A stretch of 64,000 bases of DNA, from contig BEXV01000675.1 of NCBI GenBank assembly GCA_003118195.1, forward strand, positions 121,017 through 185,016, read 5' to 3'. A program made the position numbers and the translations under genes. The DNA is from Hemicentrotus pulcherrimus. Taxonomy: Eukaryota > Echinodermata > Echinoidea > Camarodonta > Strongylocentrotidae. The notes under the pieces were generated by a model. The model saw only the letters and a list, made by a program, of their open reading frames with translations, searched no databases and was not told the origin of the DNA. The first letter of the stretch is position 1. Every line of letters begins with the position of its first letter. Of the stretch, positions 24,857 to 37,196 are shown piece after piece.

Positions 24857-25128
24857 GTCTTTTGAGCGCCAGAAGGGCATTATCTTTATGTATAAGCGTG
24901 TGATAAGGCTTTATGCCCTTCTATCTCTAAATGCATGGTATGAATATGAAAAGCTTGATGGAGAGACAAGAATGCCTGCTGTCTTCACAATGCCGGATGA
25001 GCACCAAAAGGGCAATAACTCTATTTTAGCACATGTCCTACAATGCGACTTCAACACCCTTCTGGTTGAGTTCTAGCTATCTAGGGATGACACGAACATG
25101 AAAAGCTTGGCTGAGAGACAAGAATGCA
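24857..25128. repeat. Tandem duplication of a hairpin element plus flank (copies 6 and 7)
   Basis: Two ~136-base units, at 24857-24991 and 24993-25128. Each holds a foldback copy (arms GAGCGCCAGAAGGGCATTA / ATGCCCTTCTATCTCT and ATGAGCACCAAAAGGGCAA / ACCCTTCTGGTTGAG) followed by the same flank, ATGAAAAGCTTG...GAGAGACAAGAATGC. The element was therefore duplicated together with host DNA. Confidence 0.75.
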
Positions 25129-25537
25129 GACATATATAAACAGATTCCTATCATCCATACTTCAGGAAACCCCAGGAAATTCATCTCATCCCTATTCTCT
25201 CCTACTGTTGTTGCATGAATGTTGAATCAATGTTGTACCACAAGTATTTCCAATTTCTTTCATCTACAAAGATAAATATTTTTACAATCTGTGTAAAATA
25301 TTTTTTTAACAGAGCATGATCATAAAACCAATCCAACACAGACTATTTCTGTTTTGTTTTTATATCAGTGTACTGAGAAAAAGAATTGGTTGAATTATAT
25401 TGAAACTTGAATTGATATTTGACAATGTTGTCCATGAATTGTGACAATTATTATTAATTATTCACTGTTTTCTACAAATTTACTAATTTTTGCCGTCTCT
25501 CAAGTACCTTTGCCTTTGGGTCACACCTCAAAATATA

Positions 25538-25839
25538 TTAAGGAGAGTATATTTACTATAGTACAGGTCCTCTAAACAGAAAAAAACCATCCTGAGTCAT
25601 TTTATGTGTTGGAGCAAATAGGAAAGTTGTCCACCACTACATCACCGAGACAAAACCAATCCAGCCAATTTGACGAGACCCATGCCTATTAGTGATTGCA
25701 ACTTTCAAAAATGTATAACTCTCTCCTTTTTGTTTGTTTGATTTCATCCTTATTTCATTCAAACTTTCACCAGTATGCTATACTGATATGTCTGGCTTTT
25801 CTAGAGAAGTTTACTATCAAGGTAGGATTTCCCCTTTAA
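25538..25839 (-). mobile_element. TTAA-ended MITE-like repeat
   Basis: The right end GGATTTCCCCTTTAAG is the complement of a TTAAAGGGGAAATCC terminus. The interior TTCATTCAAACTTTCACC corresponds to the GTGAAGGTTTGACGAAAATC motif of the element at 33216. The left boundary at a TTAAGGAGAG is approximate. Noncoding. Confidence 0.5.
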
Positions 25840-26128
25840 GTTACAAAGCTTCCCCTGCCTTATCATTTTGAAAAGTGCATCCACACATCACTGAGCATTT
25901 ATCAATGTGAACATGGTCTATATATTGCTTGAGGTCGGATGGGGAAACACGAGCCAGCCTGGAGCCAATGAACTTAAAAAGAGGAGAAATCATGATTTAC
26001 AGCGATGAGAGTCTGCCATCCCCCCCTGGGCAATGTTCATGCACATATAAGGAGCTTGAACTGATGGTATACACTGGAGGCTGAAAACGGTTCAGATGAA
26101 GTTCTAAAGGGAGATAGGAGAGGGATGT

Positions 26129-26129
<1 letters not shown>

Positions 26130-26193
<64 letters not shown>

Positions 26194-26194
26194 A

Positions 26195-26227
<33 letters not shown>

Positions 26228-26290
26228 AGGGAGGAGAAAGAGAGAAGGGAGGAGAAAGAGAGACAGAGACGAGAGACAGAGACGGACATA
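26130..26290. repeat. GA-rich microsatellite tract
   Basis: (GA)n with AAAG interruptions, then GGAGAAAGAGAGAAGG repeats. The 148-codon Ser/Leu-rich minus frame across it is low complexity. Confidence 0.9.
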
Positions 26291-26789
26291 CGGAGAAAGA
26301 GAGGATAAATTGAGAGAACGGACTACAAAGAGGGGGAGATGGAGACACACACCCAGAGGGAGAAATGGAGACATGGGAAAAGAGAGAGGAGGAGAGCGAG
26401 GGAGAGAAAGAGTAAATGAAAGATATGCGTGAGCAGCTGACATTAGTTAGAAATAATGTATTTTTAACTGTTAACCAAGAAAACTCTATGGTACGGGAAA
26501 AATACTTTTAAAGCAGTTGCTCATCAGGCACTTGGAGAAGAGGAACTCAATCAATACAACTAGATATTAAAACAAAACAAAGTATCCCAATGATCACTAT
26601 TGATTCATAAATATCTCAATTTACTACAAGGTTACCAGCATTATTACCAGCATACCATTACAGCTAAATGGTCTTTTATACCGTCGTCGACTGAAAATGA
26701 AGTTCATCCCCACAGTAAGGTAGGTCAAACCAAATCACATTGATGCAGGGTCTTTATCACGCCAGGAGCGAGCCATTCCAACCAACAAC

Positions 26790-27170
26790 ACGGTCCATTT
26801 ATGTGTACTGCCCTCGGCTGATCAATAACTGGCTTTACTCTGCGTACACTAGCTTTATTGATCAGCCATTTCTGTGCCACGCAAAGTTATTAACCCGGCT
26901 CCTCCTGGGGATAACAGAAGATGAGGGGAGGAGGAGAGGAAGATGAAGGGAAGATGCCAGCTTTAAAAGAGGAGGAGGAGGAAGAGGTCTTAGAGGTCAC
27001 ATCTTATATTCTGTGCTAAGAGCTAAGAGAATGTTGACCGACATACATTTATTGTCCCAAATTAATGCCCCTTAGGGTCTAAGGACATATGCTGTTGGTT
27101 AAAAAAAAAAAAATTTAAGCAGATACTTGTACCTGTACACTAGATTTATTGATCAGCCATTTCTGTGCCA
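26790..27170. promoter_or_regulatory. Repeated TTATTGATCAGCC elements
   Basis: GGCTGATCAATAA (26816-26828) is exactly inverted as TTATTGATCAGCC (26855-26867). A 36-base segment at 26844-26879 recurs at 27135-27170 with one mismatch. TATTGATCA resembles Onecut-type sites, so a regulatory module is plausible, but binding is unproven. Confidence 0.35.
27011..27087. repeat. Foldback hairpin element, copy 8 (diverged)
   Basis: Right part TTAATGCCCCTTAGGGTCT, left part CTGTGCTAAGAGCTAAGAG. This is an eroded member of the family. Confidence 0.5.
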
Positions 27171-27520
27171 AAAAAAGATATCAAACCACCAATGCTCCTT
27201 TAAAGAATACCATCAACCTGGCCTTTACTGTAAATGTCTTATCATCTTAATAGATGGAAACGATTCACTTGGAGCATCTTCCAGTAATTCAAGACCCTTA
27301 CAGAGGTGGATCTACACTACCACAGCCGTGCCTCGCATAATAGCTCACTCGTGCCTCCATGTTCTGGAGGCAGGAGAAGTAGAGGTCTTGCCTTGTTATT
27401 TCTCTCATTATCATCACCAGCCAACATATAATTTTCACCCGTTATTAGATTTTGAAGCAAGGAACAGGCAGGCCTTTCCTATGGCGGTCTCTCCTTTAAA
27501 CCATCTTAGTACATTCACAC

Positions 27521-27700
27521 CTCCGAACAGAACACAGTGTGGTACATGGATGCATTCACACGCCTAATAGGAGCCTGTGTATAATACACATCTCCAAACA
27601 AAACGCAGTATGGTACATAGTAGCGTTCACACACACCCCACATGAGCCCATGTATTACACTCCTCTGAAATGAATGCAGTGGGGTATGTAGGTGCATTTA
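27521..27700. repeat. Degenerate tandem repeat, ~70 bp unit
   Basis: Three units start at 27521, 27592 and 27663 with CTCCGAACAGAACACAGTG, CTCCAAACAAAACGCAGTA and a diverged third. Each continues GGTACAT...TTCACAC. Confidence 0.7.
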
Positions 27701-27704
27701 AACC

Positions 27705-29350
27705 AAATTTAATCCAAATTTCAGAAGGAAAGTGGGTCGACATACTTATTACTTTCAAATCTAGGTTCCTGTATATCTTTGCTAATTACAGTGTAAAAGT
27801 ATTCTTAAATTCAAACAAAGCTTCAAATACTGAGGGAAAAGAAAAAAATATATATTATGACTCAATTTCCAGACAACAACATAGACTGTTTCAGTAAAAA
27901 TCCATAAATAATTTCAAACAATTAGGTTGGTTTGAAGTTTGCAGGGAATTGAATTCAATGATTAGATACAATGAGACAAATTTTATTTATTCTAAGTTGC
28001 TGATTGGTAAAACGAACACTACTACAGAACAATAAGAATGCACCTTTTAACAAGAAAAGGTGTCAATTTTTTGTATCCCAAGGTGAATCTAAATATCTAA
28101 GCAAAGATATAGATTGAAGGGGGGTTTCTTTATTTCTTTCATTGTAATTCTCTGTAGGCTGATAAAGTCAGAGAGAAAGCAGGTGTTATATTGGGTTGTC
28201 TTGAGGGAGTGAGGGAGCATTCAGACCAACTGCTGCCATGCCCCGGGTGGTATCTTGTCACCTATTGGCCCTGTTCACACCGATAAAAACAACACGCTTA
28301 GACGCAGGTGAGGTAATAATAATTTACAGGGCAACTTGTTCTCCATGCATTGCCAAGTAACGGTATAGTGGAGTTTTGAACATGATCTGGCATCACTTGT
28401 AAACCTGATGTTTTCAATTTCATTGGTGATATCTTCCGCAAATTTAGCTTTCAAGTTTCAACACGTTGGATTTTATCTCCCAATATAATTTCATATTATC
28501 ATTTGTACTTACTAGTTTAGAGCCTTTCATTGAATCAAATTGCAATTAACATTTGGTCTGATCCAACCTCTAGTATAGGACTGTCAACTTAATGTGATTA
28601 TCAGACATTCCCAAAACCTTAGATGTCATTGGCAGCTTACATTGGAAAACATAGGTTGACTTAGTTACGTCCACAACCATCCTTATTGAACTGAAATATC
28701 ACACCAACAAATATAAACTTTATGATGGATACAATAAAGAATAAAAACAGTATCATCATATTTACTATATCATATCATAAAACAATTCCAAAGTCTATTG
28801 TTAATCCTATGCTAAATGATTAAGGCAGGTATTAAATGCTTGCTAATGTTTCTGATCTCTCATTTTATTTTTATGCAAAAAAAGCATTGTGCAATGTGCA
28901 CCATTCTAAATATATTTTATTTCAATAATAAAAAAATAGGATAAAACCTTTTCATTCACTAGCTATAGAACAATCCACCATTATGCAACTCTGCTATAAG
29001 TATTTCTTGAATACAATTAATTTCTGTTCAGATGCTATTACCAGAAAAAAAGGGATTTAAAAAAAAAAAAATTATTTTCTATACACGTAACTCTTTACGC
29101 TATTATGCTTCATAGCGTTAAATGACAATCAACTTGGTATGGGGCATACAATACTGTACAGTCGTATGTTTTATTCTGAGTTATAATATTATAATCTGTG
29201 AGAATTTATGGTATCATCCCTCAGCTTCAATCACATTAGTTCTACTTCACTGAGATCAGAAAAATAATAGATAGCTGATAGTCTGCTATATCAGACCTGT
29301 TTGCAATATTGCACAACTATACTATCCCATTTGCCTACACCTTATGCTAC
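27705..29350. other. AT-rich spacer
   Basis: No supported gene, repeat or RNA. Confidence 0.35.
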
Positions 29351-29477
29351 GGTCACAAACCTTCGTACGAACGATAATTTCATACAAATCTCTGTTTTTC
29401 CATTGTCTTCCCAAATTTCCATTGTCTGAAAATCGTTTGTACAGCGTTCGTAGCAGTTCGTAATGACATTTGTGACC
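29351..29477. mobile_element. Small terminal-inverted-repeat element
   Basis: GGTCACAAA at the left and TTTGTGACC at the right form terminal inverted repeats. Inner segments TTCGTACGAACGAT and ATCGTTTGTACAGCG are also roughly complementary. It is 127 bases and noncoding, with a MITE-like architecture. Confidence 0.55.
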
Positions 29478-30965
29478 AAGGCTTTACATCCAGTGCTGTC
29501 TGCATCTGGATTCTAGCTCCATATCTATTAAAAAAATGTCTCTGAATTGGGATGGCTGAATATTGTGAGTTTTACAGATTAAACAAACAAAGACTTGGAT
29601 ACAATATACAAATTATGTTCAATTACAATGAATTCACATGAAAACTATTTTAGATCAAAGCTACATAAGTATTTTCTAGAAATGTTATAATGTAATATTT
29701 CAAGAACTGAATATTGAATTGCATTTACAATATAATAATTTTGGTATTCAAACTTGCAACGACTCTAACAAATGTATGCTTTGCAGCTAATATATTAAAA
29801 ACATAACATACAGATATAAAATCAGACATAGAGAGACCTATATTTGTCTACATTACCCAATTTCATTTTAATGAATGATAACCATAAGATATGATACCAA
29901 CAAATCATACTTTGTGTCGTTCGTATTCAACAGAAAAGGGAAAGGGGGAAGGGTGCTCTCGACCCATCAGAGCAGTCAGTCAATACGGAATACTGGACTA
30001 CTATTTACTCACATATCAAACTATGCATCAATCGTTGTTTACATCTCAACAATGAGGGCAGCATTAAACAAATCAAGACAGCTCCTTCCTCTCTGTCAAA
30101 CCGTCATACCAATCACACATCACCAGAGATAGGAATTTGTTTTTTCACAACCATCTTGTTGATGTTGTCATCTAATTTTTTCTACCTCCATTCTCAATCT
30201 TTTTTTTTTTTCTTTTTCTTCTTCTTTTTTGTTGTCATTCCAAGCTTGTCTGATTCTTTTCATCCATATACTTGCAGATCAGCAATGTTGATGAACTAAC
30301 TATAAGCTGACATTCTTCCATTTGTTTGAAAATCAAGGCCAATATGATTATGGAGTGTACAAAATAATTGTGTCATGTATAACCAAAATTTACTCAGTGA
30401 TTTTATCGCAGTGGGTATTAACATTCATGATCAATAACAAATATCAAATCATAATTCAATAGTTGATTAATGAAATTGGGCTTATTGAATTTCCTAATGT
30501 AATTTCAAGTATAAAGAGATGAGCTAGACATCTGCTCAACTGGCATTTCCTGTATATTTCATTTGTCTCTTTTGAAGAAATGGCACTAAAGTGGGCCACA
30601 ATGTCCAGCATCCTTGCAGGCATTGTGTCATAATCTCTCTACTTCCAGGTGCCACTTTGAGCACTTAGATCACAATGCAACCAGCAACTCATGGAGCTAC
30701 TTCACAAGAGACTTATACAGTGTACAATGAATAGGAGATTATCCCTGCTTAATCTTTACTTAATCCCATCAATGAGGGGATCATTCATGGACCAGGGGCT
30801 TTCAATACAGGATATGTAAATACAGTCGCTATTTGTTTCCTTTTAACGTGCCATACAAGTTGGTATGTTTTCATTTTGATGGAATAAATGTGGAATAAAT
30901 ATTGATAAATGTTTCCAAAAGCCCCTTGAATTTACTCCATTGCTTTCTTTTAGTTTACAATAAAT

Positions 30966-31062
30966 CGTCGCTGTTTTCACGAAGTGACGGTAGTGAAAAA
31001 AAAATGCATTCACTTTGCGTTACGATTTTCCTGACTACCGTCACTTCGTGAAAACAAGGACG
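30966..31062. repeat. 97-bp hairpin with 22-bp perfect arms
   Basis: The arm at 30973-30994 (GTTTTCACGAAGTGACGG...) is exactly complementary to 31034-31055, with a 39-base A/T-rich loop. CGTC/GACG extends the stem outward. It is unrelated to the GAGCCAGAAGGGC family. It may be a MITE remnant or a transcribed hairpin. Confidence 0.8.
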
Positions 31063-33210
31063 AAATGATTAAATCTGCTTCAATTAAAAAAAAAAAAATT
31101 CTCACAATCTGTGCATAATGGACTATACTGTGTATCCCTAGACACACTGCATGAACTTTTTACTCTATACATTTTGTTGTTGTTCTTCCTTCATATCCTT
31201 CTCATGACTTTATCTGGTCATTCAATTATACTGTCAACAAGAACACCCATCAATAACCAATCATTACAAACAAAATAAATTGGAGCAAATTTTCACAAAT
31301 CATGTTGAGAGCAAGAAGGGACTTAATTCAGAGTTAAAGATAGGAGTTAGTGCCTTTTTGTCTCTGAGCAGATGACATACAATGGTGACCTATGACCTAT
31401 GTAATATATCCCAAACACAGTAACTGTAAAATCACTTCTCCTAATCAACTCTATACATTGTAAGCTGTGAAAGTGACGAAGGGTACGAAGACAACTCGAT
31501 CTATTGCATCCAGCGTTTGGGCCCAAGCTCTTTGTTTTCACCCAAGCTTCAGAACAACCCATCTAAGATGATGAAACAATTTGATTACTGGCATCACTGC
31601 ACTCTGTTCACTCCGTGACTTTGACCCTCTCCACACAAGAATATACAGGTGGAGATTCCAAGGCATACACCGGAAAGGAAGGGGGGGGGGGGGGGGGAAT
31701 GAGGGGAATGAGGGGACAGCAAGTGAGATGGAAGGAAGAGAGATGGACATCCTAATTAAATGCAAGAAAATATAACATATAACTGCAATAAAGATGTCGC
31801 CAAACTACATGTACCGTTACTACACTTTCTCATAAAGAGCCCAAGATCCCAAATTAGGATAATATCTAAAGCAGACATTTATGCTAATAGAAGCTAATTG
31901 CCAATTTGCTGATAATGAAAATAGCTCCCTCTTATGTTTAAAGGCACATGACACCCCCCCCCCTCCCACGTCTCTGCGTCAGTGGCTCAGAGATGACTCA
32001 CATGCATTTGTCACAGCTACACAACAGAAGACAGGGGGCAGGTTCGTTCTTATGTAGAATTTATCTCTGGCGCTTGAGGTTAGCTAATAGACCAAGCATG
32101 AATATCATTGCCTACGACTACACCAGATGAACTGGATACCTGATTCTGTTTTTTTCCACCATTGATTAAAACAATGAAGGTCATCTATTCATTCCATAAA
32201 GATGCTCTCATGTTACATCAAGACTACACCAGGAAATATGTTTGAATCGAAAAGGAAATAACCACTCAAGATATTGATTCCATCATTTTCATGATAAACA
32301 AAATAAACATCAGTACCATTCAACGATTTGTAACTGTATATACAAATCATTTTCAAATCACATCAACCTACAGCAGTGAAAGACTTGGCCTCATGTCGTA
32401 AAATGCGTTTATCAATAACCAATGCTAAAATTCTATGACAGTTTTGCTCTCAGCCAATCAAATGCCATGATTTCAGTAGCTTTTAACAGTTATTAATATT
32501 GTAACTTGTTATTGATAACAGGTTTTAGGAAACAGAACCCTGGTATCACTATTACCTTAATACAACAAGTAGGCCTATAAATTGATAATTTCAGTCAACT
32601 AATTACAAAATAATCTCAACATGTCTTGGCAGCTTCTTTTAATGCACTTTCCCTGGAAGAATGAATCAAGAACCAAGAATGAAGAATGAAAGAATGAACA
32701 AATGAACCCCTGATTTTACCCCTCGATCCACAGGTCTTGCCATCCATGTAATATAAAGACTACACAGTATGTTCCTGCAGGAAGGCAAGGTTGACCAGCC
32801 TGACATACAAATGTCACAAAAGTTCAAGAGATCTCGAGCAAACATGCAGAAGATGGCGACCAACCATTCTGCTCAACTATTGGACGAGGGAAGATTAAGT
32901 GATGATCTCTACATTAGGATAGAGATGCAGACCCTTCATTCAAAGTCTATCTCAAACATTATTTCTAAATTAAGATTTTATTAAAAATAGAACCTCAAAA
33001 TATCAGGGCAGCGTTTCACGCAACTGTCATAAGAAGGAATCCTATTTAAAAGCACGTATCAAATTAACATGAGTTTCAATAGAATATTGGTATTTTGTAC
33101 CTATGATGGTTTTGAGAAACCAAGCCCTGCTTTTAATCTCATAAGCTCCTCTATCACACTAAGTGGCAGTATTTTAACTTAAAAAATTAGAAAAAATAAC
33201 CAATAAATGA
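31063..33210. other. Spacer with hairpin copy 9 and homopolymers
   Basis: No supported exon. It contains a G17 run near 31681-31697, a C-rich run at 31955, and the foldback copy listed separately. Confidence 0.35.
31303..31372. repeat. Foldback hairpin element, copy 9
   Basis: Left arm TGTTGAGAGCAAGAAGGG and right arm TGCCTTTTTGTCTCTGAGCA. Confidence 0.7.
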
Positions 33211-33215
33211 CTCTA

Positions 33216-33540
33216 CCTTAAAGGGAAAGTCCACCCTGAACTTAAGTTGTTTTTAATAAAAGCAGAACAGTGAGAGAAACATATCAGTGAAGGTTTGACG
33301 AAAATCCGACAAAGGAGTTACAAAAGTTATGAATTTTTAAAGTTTTAATTTTGTGACGTCACATGAGAGCTGCTCTCCTATACGTTGTGTACTGTAAATT
33401 CCATAAATTGCCATTTTCTCAGAAAAATAATTATTATTTTACCTGTGCATTCGATATATTATCAGACACATGCTTTTATACACGTCCCTTTCATATAGAT
33501 CAATGGATCTATGAAATAGATCATTTTCATCAAGATGATA
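33216..33540 (+). mobile_element. TTAA-started MITE-like repeat
   Basis: It starts CTTAAAGGGAAAGTCCACCC and contains GTGAAGGTTTGACGAAAATC, a motif shared in reverse with 25538-25839. It also carries a full CRE palindrome, TGACGTCA, near 33354. The right boundary is not clear, and the end given is a guess based on the loss of similarity-like features. Confidence 0.45.
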
Positions 33541-34070
33541 GCCATGATATCCTTTCCATTTTCATATTTCAGTTTGTGCTCTATTTCAGGTTTCAACATT
33601 TCACTCACAAACCCTTCCACACCACTTTGTAAGAAATGTGTATGAAAGGGAATTTTTCATACAATCTCAATACAAATGAGATGAATATTTCAAAAGAAAT
33701 GGAGTCTTCAAACGGAGTCTAATCATTGACTTGTATTTTATCCTTTCAGGCAAATAAGCTTATTTCCAGACATGGAGACAGGCTGATTTGTGAAGTGCTA
33801 TGATGTCTTTCCAGTTAGATGAACTGCTCTCTCTCTCTAAGGCCTAAGTAAGTAATGGGTTTGGCAGAGGCCTACATCATAAAAGGGACGTTATATATTA
33901 TAAGGTGGGAGGAAAGGAAGAAGATCACAGACATTCTGCGTGTGAAGTTACAAGTTGATTATTGTTGCAAAAGCTTTTCTGACAAAAACAAAGAAACAAG
34001 CACAAAGCAACAATAAACACCCCCCTCCCACAAAAAACCAATAACAAATAGAACAAATTAAGAAGAAAAA

Positions 34071-34140
34071 GTCTGTTGAGAGCCATAAGGGCATTAACTA
34101 AGTAAAATAAGGATGTAATGCCTTCCTAGCTCCTAGCAAG
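34071..34140. repeat. Foldback hairpin element, copy 10
   Basis: Left arm GTCTGTTGAGAGCCATAAGG and right arm AATGCCTTCCTAGCTCCTAG. The left end shows the full family terminus GTCTGTTGAGAGCC. Confidence 0.75.
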
Positions 34141-34149
34141 CCACATATG

Positions 34150-36255
34150 CCAAGAGTAACAGCAAAACTAAGAGAAGAATTTCTTTGTACAGTTTGGAAC
34201 AGCAGTGATAAAATTAGCATCGGAAGCTGTTCAAAGTTTCTGACTCTAGAGAAGAATATTACTATTCCTAAAAAGAAAAGAACAAATAGGGGGATTTGAA
34301 ACTGCATTAGCAAAACAAGATAGGCTTATGAGTATCAGGTTTATTGAGAAAAATGGGAAATCTCTGTAATATTAAATACATATGCAGGTAACATGACATG
34401 ACATGACGTAGATGCAGGGCTTATGTCATCTACTTACAAACAGAATGATATTTATAACGTCTTTTATCATCAGTTTCGAGACACTCTTTCCAGAAAAGTG
34501 GAATGTGACATTCAAAAGCTTGCCATATTCACTTTGGATTGCGTCAGAGTTCCCTTTCAACAAAATCTTTTCTAAGATACCCTCTGGCAAATTGTGTATA
34601 CAAGTTACCAAGCATTATCATAGCTGTGGAAAGGCGCATGTTATTTGTTCTCCATATTTTTCGCTTCAAATACAAAAGAAAAAGAAAGATAAATGCCAAG
34701 AGCCACAGTATTGAGCCTGTAAGCCTCGTATGTTTATGAAATCCCCACAAAATATTGCTGCGCATCAATCAGTGCAAATTGAAGGAAGAGGATTCCGTCT
34801 CCAGCGGTATAACAAAAAAAGTGCATTAGCTGAGAAAAGAGGATTGTCTGGAGTAGAGAGGGAGGGAGAAAGAGAGAGAGGGAGAAAGAAAGAGAGAGAG
34901 AGAGAGAGAAGGAGAGAGGGAGAGAGAGAGAAAGCATAGTGGTATCTCATCAGTCTAATGCACTGCTTATCTTGTTTTCATTCTCTTTCTCTTGCTATCG
35001 ATCCACCTCTCATCAAGACCAATTTCCCTTTGCTATTCTATGCTATTCTCTCACATCTATACTAAGTACCACGGTTTTCGTGATGAAAAATTGAAGAAAA
35101 AAAACACTACAATAAGCACAATATAGAGAAAGAAGGTGTATCAAGGAGGTATCTTCTTGGTTGTATAAACAGTAGAAACGTGAGGGCTCCAAATTCATTG
35201 GTTCTAAATGATCATGCTAATAAATTATGGCAGTTTTTCATGAAAATTACACATTTGCCCAAATATTGAGAAAAAAATGTTAACTAGGACCTTATAATAA
35301 AAAAAAAGTTCAGGCCAGATATAGTTAAAAATGATTCAGAGATATTCAGCACAAATTTTGCAACATTTTATCTTCTTCAGTCTTCTTTTTTTATTCCAAC
35401 TTATACTTTGTTGTTTCCCTGAAAGTCAATTCTTCCTCTCATTTTCCACTTTGTCCTAATCATGAAATATAGTTTGCCGCATTTCCCACCATAAAATTAA
35501 ATTAGTCAAAAAACGACTTTCACATGTGCCACATATTCCAGCCTCACAGCAATACACATGCTATCACCATTAATTATCTCCCGCCATGTTTCTTGTGTAT
35601 CTTCTCTTTCCATATATTCCATCCATACTTTTCAATCTGTAATTTTCCTAAAAATGAGAAAAACACACTTTTCCTCTCCATCCCACAAGAGCTTCCAAAC
35701 CCAATGCATCCAGCCTCTACTGCATGCCAACTCGCCCACGTTTTCTTAGTAATCTATAAACGCCATTGCGTATTTCATGGTAAGCACATTATTCTACTAG
35801 TATACCACAGCACACTTAACCCCCTTTCAGACTACCAAAACACGCTGTACACGATGACTTATTTACATTTTTAGTCTGAACATTGTATAGCAAAATGCAT
35901 GTTAGGAGCAAATGGAAACACAAAGAAACAGGGTAATGTGTTCATCTAAACATTCTTTCGTACAAAAACTGTATAACTGGGCAGGGCTTAAAGACAGCCC
36001 GCACTGATGATTGGACAGCTGTCATGTCAAGCGACATTTTTAAAAACTAGTTTCTTTGTAAGAACTTCATGTAAATTTTCTCTGGTCTGAATAAGGCCAT
36101 TAGTGACTCATGCATTGGCACTGCCATCAAAGCTGAAAGCCAAGCTTGACTAAGAGATGATTTATGCTGAAATGAACGCATCAAGATACCTTCTTCACTA
36201 CAGTGTAAAGTGTGAAGGTTTAACCCTTAGACTGCTACATTGCAATATGCATTTG
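34150..36255. other. Spacer with GA microsatellite
   Basis: A (GA)n tract lies at 34858-34934. No exon is supported; the open frames around 35.5 kb lack coding character and splice borders. Confidence 0.4.
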
Positions 36256-36263
36256 TTATATTA

Positions 36264-36579
36264 CCTGTTCGAAGCCAGAGGGGCGCTGACTCTGTGTCAA
36301 AGTATATGAGATAAAGCCCTTCTGGCTCTCAGCAGATAATCTGTCAAGAGCCAGAAGGGCGCTTCCTCTTTGTCAATATATAATAATAATATATAATTCA
36401 TATAGCGCTCTCACACAATACACAACATTTATATGAGATAAAGCCATCTTCTTGCTCTAAGCAGAAGTTCTGTTCAAAGCACGCAAAACCGAGTGGTCTG
36501 TTTAGAGCCATAAGGGCGGGAAGTCCCTGCCCTTCAGATGGTAATTATGCAGTTAAAGCCCTTCTGGATCCACACAGAC
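36264..36579. repeat. Cluster of three foldback hairpins (copies 11-13)
   Basis: Three family members lie head to tail at 36264-36338, 36340-36467 and 36496-36579. The middle copy is enlarged by ~50 bases of (AAT)n...TATAGCGCTCTC sequence in its loop. The third carries an extra internal palindrome, GGGAAGTCCCTGCCC. The outer termini GTCTGTTTAGAGCC and CACACAGAC agree with the family ends. Confidence 0.75.
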
Positions 36580-37072
36580 GGTTGTAATATATCACTTCAA
36601 ATTTATCTGGGTGTGCACTCGTCCAAATTTAAGACCCTCGCCTAGTACGTGATGTTTTCTTGAAATTTGCTACACTTCGTGAGTGCCTCTTTTCCCCAGT
36701 GAACAAAGAGAAAAACAATATCAGAGTTTGTCCTAAAAACAGCAACGAGTTGTTGTTTGAGGTAGAGTCTTAGGAAAGTATCTTTGGAGTAATGGTGAAG
36801 GCACTTGAGTAAACAAGTGAAAACAGACGAAGTGAATTCTAAATGTGATTGTGAGGTAACTAAGCAACTTGATTGTAACAGTTGATGAATCCATCCTGTT
36901 CTTGTCTGTATTGTTTTCAAAGTAAACGTTGCTTTGTCTTTCTAGAATCATTTACTAATCAAAAACTTACTAGCAAAGCTAACCTAAAAGGGAAAGTGTC
37001 AATTAATTGTTCAAGTTTTGTCAACCAAATCACCAATGTTTAACTTCTCAATCGTTTCATTTCCTGTAGATA

Positions 37073-37075
<3 letters not shown>

Positions 37076-37152
<77 letters not shown>
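37076..37152. repeat. (CT)n microsatellite
   Basis: Almost pure CT with two short interruptions. It precedes the segmental duplication copy 2, just as another CT tract precedes copy 1. Confidence 0.9.
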
Positions 37153-37196
37153 ACCACTCCTCAAGTAAACAAAAAAATATTATCCAAAAGAAGACT

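Noticed and set aside
27127..27567. 146-codon plus-strand frame
   Set aside because: It starts in a duplicated 36-base element and ends in a degenerate tandem repeat; no family likeness or splice sites. Length is within chance for one window.
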